Source of the DNA: Scatosoma sp900555925 | GTDB taxonomy: Bacteria; Bacillota; Clostridia; Christensenellales; Borkfalkiaceae | Assembly (NCBI GenBank): GCA_959603585.1 | Contig: CAUGYD010000002.1 | Span: 248,001 to 312,000, forward strand | Length of the DNA stretch: 64,000 nucleotides | Reading direction: 5' to 3' | Shown here: positions 62,368 through 64,000 of the stretch, one piece after another | Numbering within the stretch: the stretch's first letter is position 1 | How the letters are laid out: every line of letters starts with the position of its first letter | Notes under the pieces: generated by a model | Told to the model about the DNA's origin: nothing | The model's input: only the letters and a program-made list of their open reading frames with translations | The model's database searches: none | Made by a program: the position numbers and the translations under genes

Positions 62368-62429
62368 GAGAACTATTTTGTCTTATACCTTTCAAATGAG
62401 TTGTCATAGGATAAATTTTTTGAGATAAA

Positions 62430-62459
62430 GAAAAGTCCGTTACGGGGTAACAGACTTTT
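62430..62459 (-). terminator. Terminator of ssrA
   Basis: AAAAGTCTGTTAC / GTAACGGACTTTT stem with a CCC loop, followed by CTTTAT on the minus strand, about 80 bp after the tmRNA 3' end. Confidence 0.75.
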
Positions 62460-62540
62460 CTGAAAATTTGTTTTACAAACGGCTCGGCGGGCTCATACAT
62501 TATCAAATACACACCGCCGCCTGTGCGCATTTACTTGTTA

Positions 62541-62908
62541 TGGTGGAGGTGGTGAGAGTCGAACTCACGTCTTACTCGGCTGCCAAAAAACTTTCTACAT
62601 ACTTAGTTTATCTTTTTTTCTTAAAACCGCAACGCGGATAAACACGCTTTACGTTTCGCAGGAAGCTGAATAATCCCGGCAAACACTTCCAGATTCCTCC
62701 GAGATTTTTCCGTCTCTTTGACGCCGCACCCCCGACCGACGGATAAATCGGGCGCGACGTTCGTTATAAAATAACGAGTTTACGCAGCAAGTGCGTAATC
62801 TGCATTGTTATCTGCATTTAAATTTAGGCGGAATGTTTTTTATGCGGGCACTCCGTCCGCAGTATGCTTATTTTCTCGCTCACCGGCAATCGAATCCGGT
62901 GCACCCCC
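62541..62908 (-). ncRNA. ssrA: tmRNA
   Basis: 368 nt. The tRNA-like ends pair: 5' GGGGGTG with 3' CACCTCC, discriminator A, encoded CCA; T-arm GTGAG-TTCGACT-CTCAC. The tag frame (62781-62816 on the minus strand) reads ADNNADYALAA-stop, with the usual ALAA end recognised by proteases. Rescues ribosomes stalled on broken mRNAs. GC-rich pseudoknots follow the tag. Confidence 0.95.
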
Positions 62909-62994
62909 ATGGGATAGAAACAAAAGCGGAATTTAGGCCTCTTTTATTTCCTTATCATTATTATACACGTTTTTCCTTGAAATGTAAACACTTT

Positions 62995-63720
62995 TCAGGC
63001 TTTTTTCTTACGATGAATCATCTTTTTGACGGAAGTATGATGTTCTTCTCCCGAAAGGAGGCGCATAATATTCTTTCTGTGAGCCACCCAAGTCAAAACA
63101 TTGATTGCCAGAATCAGCATAAACAATATGATGACATAAGGATTAGACGGTTCTGAACGATAGCGCAAAAAGAAGATAACGCCCTGCCAAAGGCCAAACC
63201 CCGCGACGCCGATCAAGGAGCCCATAGAACCCCATTCCGTCGCCACGATATAAAAGGCGATCAGCCAAAATGCCGCAAAACCTATGAGCAAAAACCAAGG
63301 ATTTTCGCAGCCGAGATTGATCCAAAAAAGTCCCAGCGTAGATGCAATGCCCTTTCCGCCCTTGAATTTCATGGTAACGGGGAAAATATGTCCGATAATC
63401 ACCCATACCCCGCAGAAATAGCGGGTAAAGTCGGAAACGAGAACGTTCGTCCCCGCGAAGCAATATTTTCGATACACGAAATAACTGATAAGCGCAGGAA
63501 TACCGCCCTTGAAAGCATCGCAAAAAAAGGTGATAATTCCCACTTTCAACCCGAACTCGCGGGTCATGTTCATAGTGCCGGGATTTCCGCTTCCGATTTT
63601 TGTTATATCCTTATGCTTGAATCTCGCAATCATTTTTGCGAAATTGAAACATCCGATAAAATAGCAGACGACGGCGATAATGACAAACTCATACCACCTT
63701 TCCGAAAAGGCCCACTCCAT
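62995..63720 (-). CDS. plsY: Glycerol-3-phosphate acyltransferase PlsY
   Basis: 241 residues, five or six membrane helices. Motif 1 IGSGNPGTMNMTREFG, motif 2 KFKGGKGIASTLG, motif 3 region near IATEWGSMGSLIG. Uses acyl-phosphate to acylate glycerol 3-phosphate in membrane phospholipid synthesis. AAAGGAG precedes the ATG. Follows der by 12 nt, a gene order common in Firmicutes. Slightly longer than usual because of a basic C-terminal tail (VKKMIHRKKKA). Confidence 0.93.
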   Translation of the reverse strand: MEWAFSERWYEFVIIAVVCYFIGCFNFAKMIARFKHKDITKIGSGNPGTMNMTREFGLKVGIITFFCDAFKGGIPALISYFVYRKYCFAGTNVLVSDFTRYFCGVWVIIGHIFPVTMKFKGGKGIASTLGLFWINLGCENPWFLLIGFAAFWLIAFYIVATEWGSMGSLIGVAGFGLWQGVIFFLRYRSEPSNPYVIILFMLILAINVLTWVAHRKNIMRLLSGEEHHTSVKKMIHRKKKA

Positions 63721-63732
63721 AGCCGCTCTCCT

Positions 63733-64000
63733 TTAAGTTTCTTCCTTCTTTTCGCGCGGAATAATCTTTATCGGCGTTCCCGAAAAATCGTAAGCCGCGC
63801 GGATCGTGTTTTCGAGATACCTCTCATAAGAAAAATGCAACAACCCTTCGTCATTGACGAACAGAACGAAGGTCGGCGGACAGACGCCCACCTGAGAGGA
63901 AAAATATACCTTCATGCGGCGGCCGAGATAGGAAGGCGGCTCGTTGAGCCGCACGGCGTCGCCGATCAAATCATTGAGCGCCCCCGTGGGAATTCTGAAC
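63733..64000 (-). CDS. der: Ribosome-assembly GTPase Der (EngA), C-terminal part only
   Basis: The frame is open to the right window edge, so the start and both GTPase domains lie outside. The visible 88 residues are the KH-like domain: PTGALNDLIGDAVRLNEPP, RMKVYFSSQVGVCPPTFVLFVND, and YERYLENTIRAAYDFSGTPIKI. Der helps 50S subunit maturation. Its adjacency to plsY supports the call. Confidence 0.92.
   Translation of the reverse strand, partial: FRIPTGALNDLIGDAVRLNEPPSYLGRRMKVYFSSQVGVCPPTFVLFVNDEGLLHFSYERYLENTIRAAYDFSGTPIKIIPREKKEET

Noticed and set aside
1..64000. CRISPR arrays, prophage structural genes, toxin-antitoxin or restriction systems
   Set aside because: I looked for regular direct repeats with spacers and for defence or phage protein motifs and saw none beyond the integrase and transposase remnants.

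Overview
The window reads as a chromosomal segment of an anaerobic, low-to-mid GC Gram-positive of the class Clostridia, probably an uncultured gut lineage. This rests on AGGAGG-type ribosome binding sites, TTGACA/TATAAT promoters with 17-bp spacers, a Spo0A homologue, SipW/TasA-type secretion genes, PepV, DegV, single-chain L-serine dehydratase and lipobox-bearing ABC sugar-binding proteins. No genus can be named from sequence alone. Nearly every intergenic space holds a recognisable promoter or hairpin terminator.

Left part (1-10.7 kb): a leftward operon encodes a TasA/camelysin-like fibre or surface system: a TasA-like protein, a second TasA-like protein with a cytosolic repeat domain, a SipW-type signal peptidase, two more SipW-dependent-type secreted proteins, and a very large GLUG-like repeat surface protein that runs off the left edge. 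Its promoter carries a run of ten G between the -35 and -10 boxes, the classic layout of a phase-variable promoter. Divergent to it is an OmpR-type response regulator with a 7TM-type (7TMR-DISM-like) histidine kinase, a natural candidate controller.

10.7-19.7 kb: a tRNA operon (Asp, Phe, Thr, Tyr) with remnants of a further tRNA-Tyr; serine dehydratase and D-lactate dehydrogenase-like genes; DegV; then a small decayed island (AT-rich DinB-like gene, IS200-type TnpA remnant, tyrosine-integrase remnant, degenerate tRNA-like sequence) abutting tRNA-Arg(CCT). Glutamate dehydrogenase and a Spo0A homologue follow. This Spo0A lacks the phospho-accepting aspartate and both acidic-pocket aspartates.

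20-30.5 kb: housekeeping and regulatory genes (small membrane protein, HAD phosphatase, NarL/LiaRS-type two-component pair behind a RadC protein, PepV dipeptidase, two FAD flavoproteins) and a membrane-anchored, highly acidic protein ending in two DUF1508/YegP domains.

30.7-39 kb: a complete phosphate regulon on the minus strand: pstS, a fused pstC-pstA permease, pstB and phoU, then a Na/Pi cotransporter with PhoP and PhoR. A PhoP-box-like array of direct repeats precedes pstS.

39.6-54.7 kb: a leftward glycan-use operon: solute-binding lipoprotein, two permeases, a 1258-residue lipoprotein alternating CBM9-like and carboxypeptidase-regulatory-like domains, two paralogous GH43 lipoproteins and a cytosolic GH2 enzyme. 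An HTH regulator lies upstream, and three palindromes occupy the operon leader. No ATPase is present, so a shared MsmX-type ATPase is likely.

55-64 kb: a BrkB-like membrane protein; a truncated acyl-transfer cassette (BtrH-like protein, AMP-ligase C-terminus, acyl carrier protein); a PurF homologue lacking the N-terminal cysteine nucleophile; a two-component system co-transcribed with three membrane proteins and preceded by three 11-bp-spaced repeats; tmRNA; plsY; and the 3' end of der.
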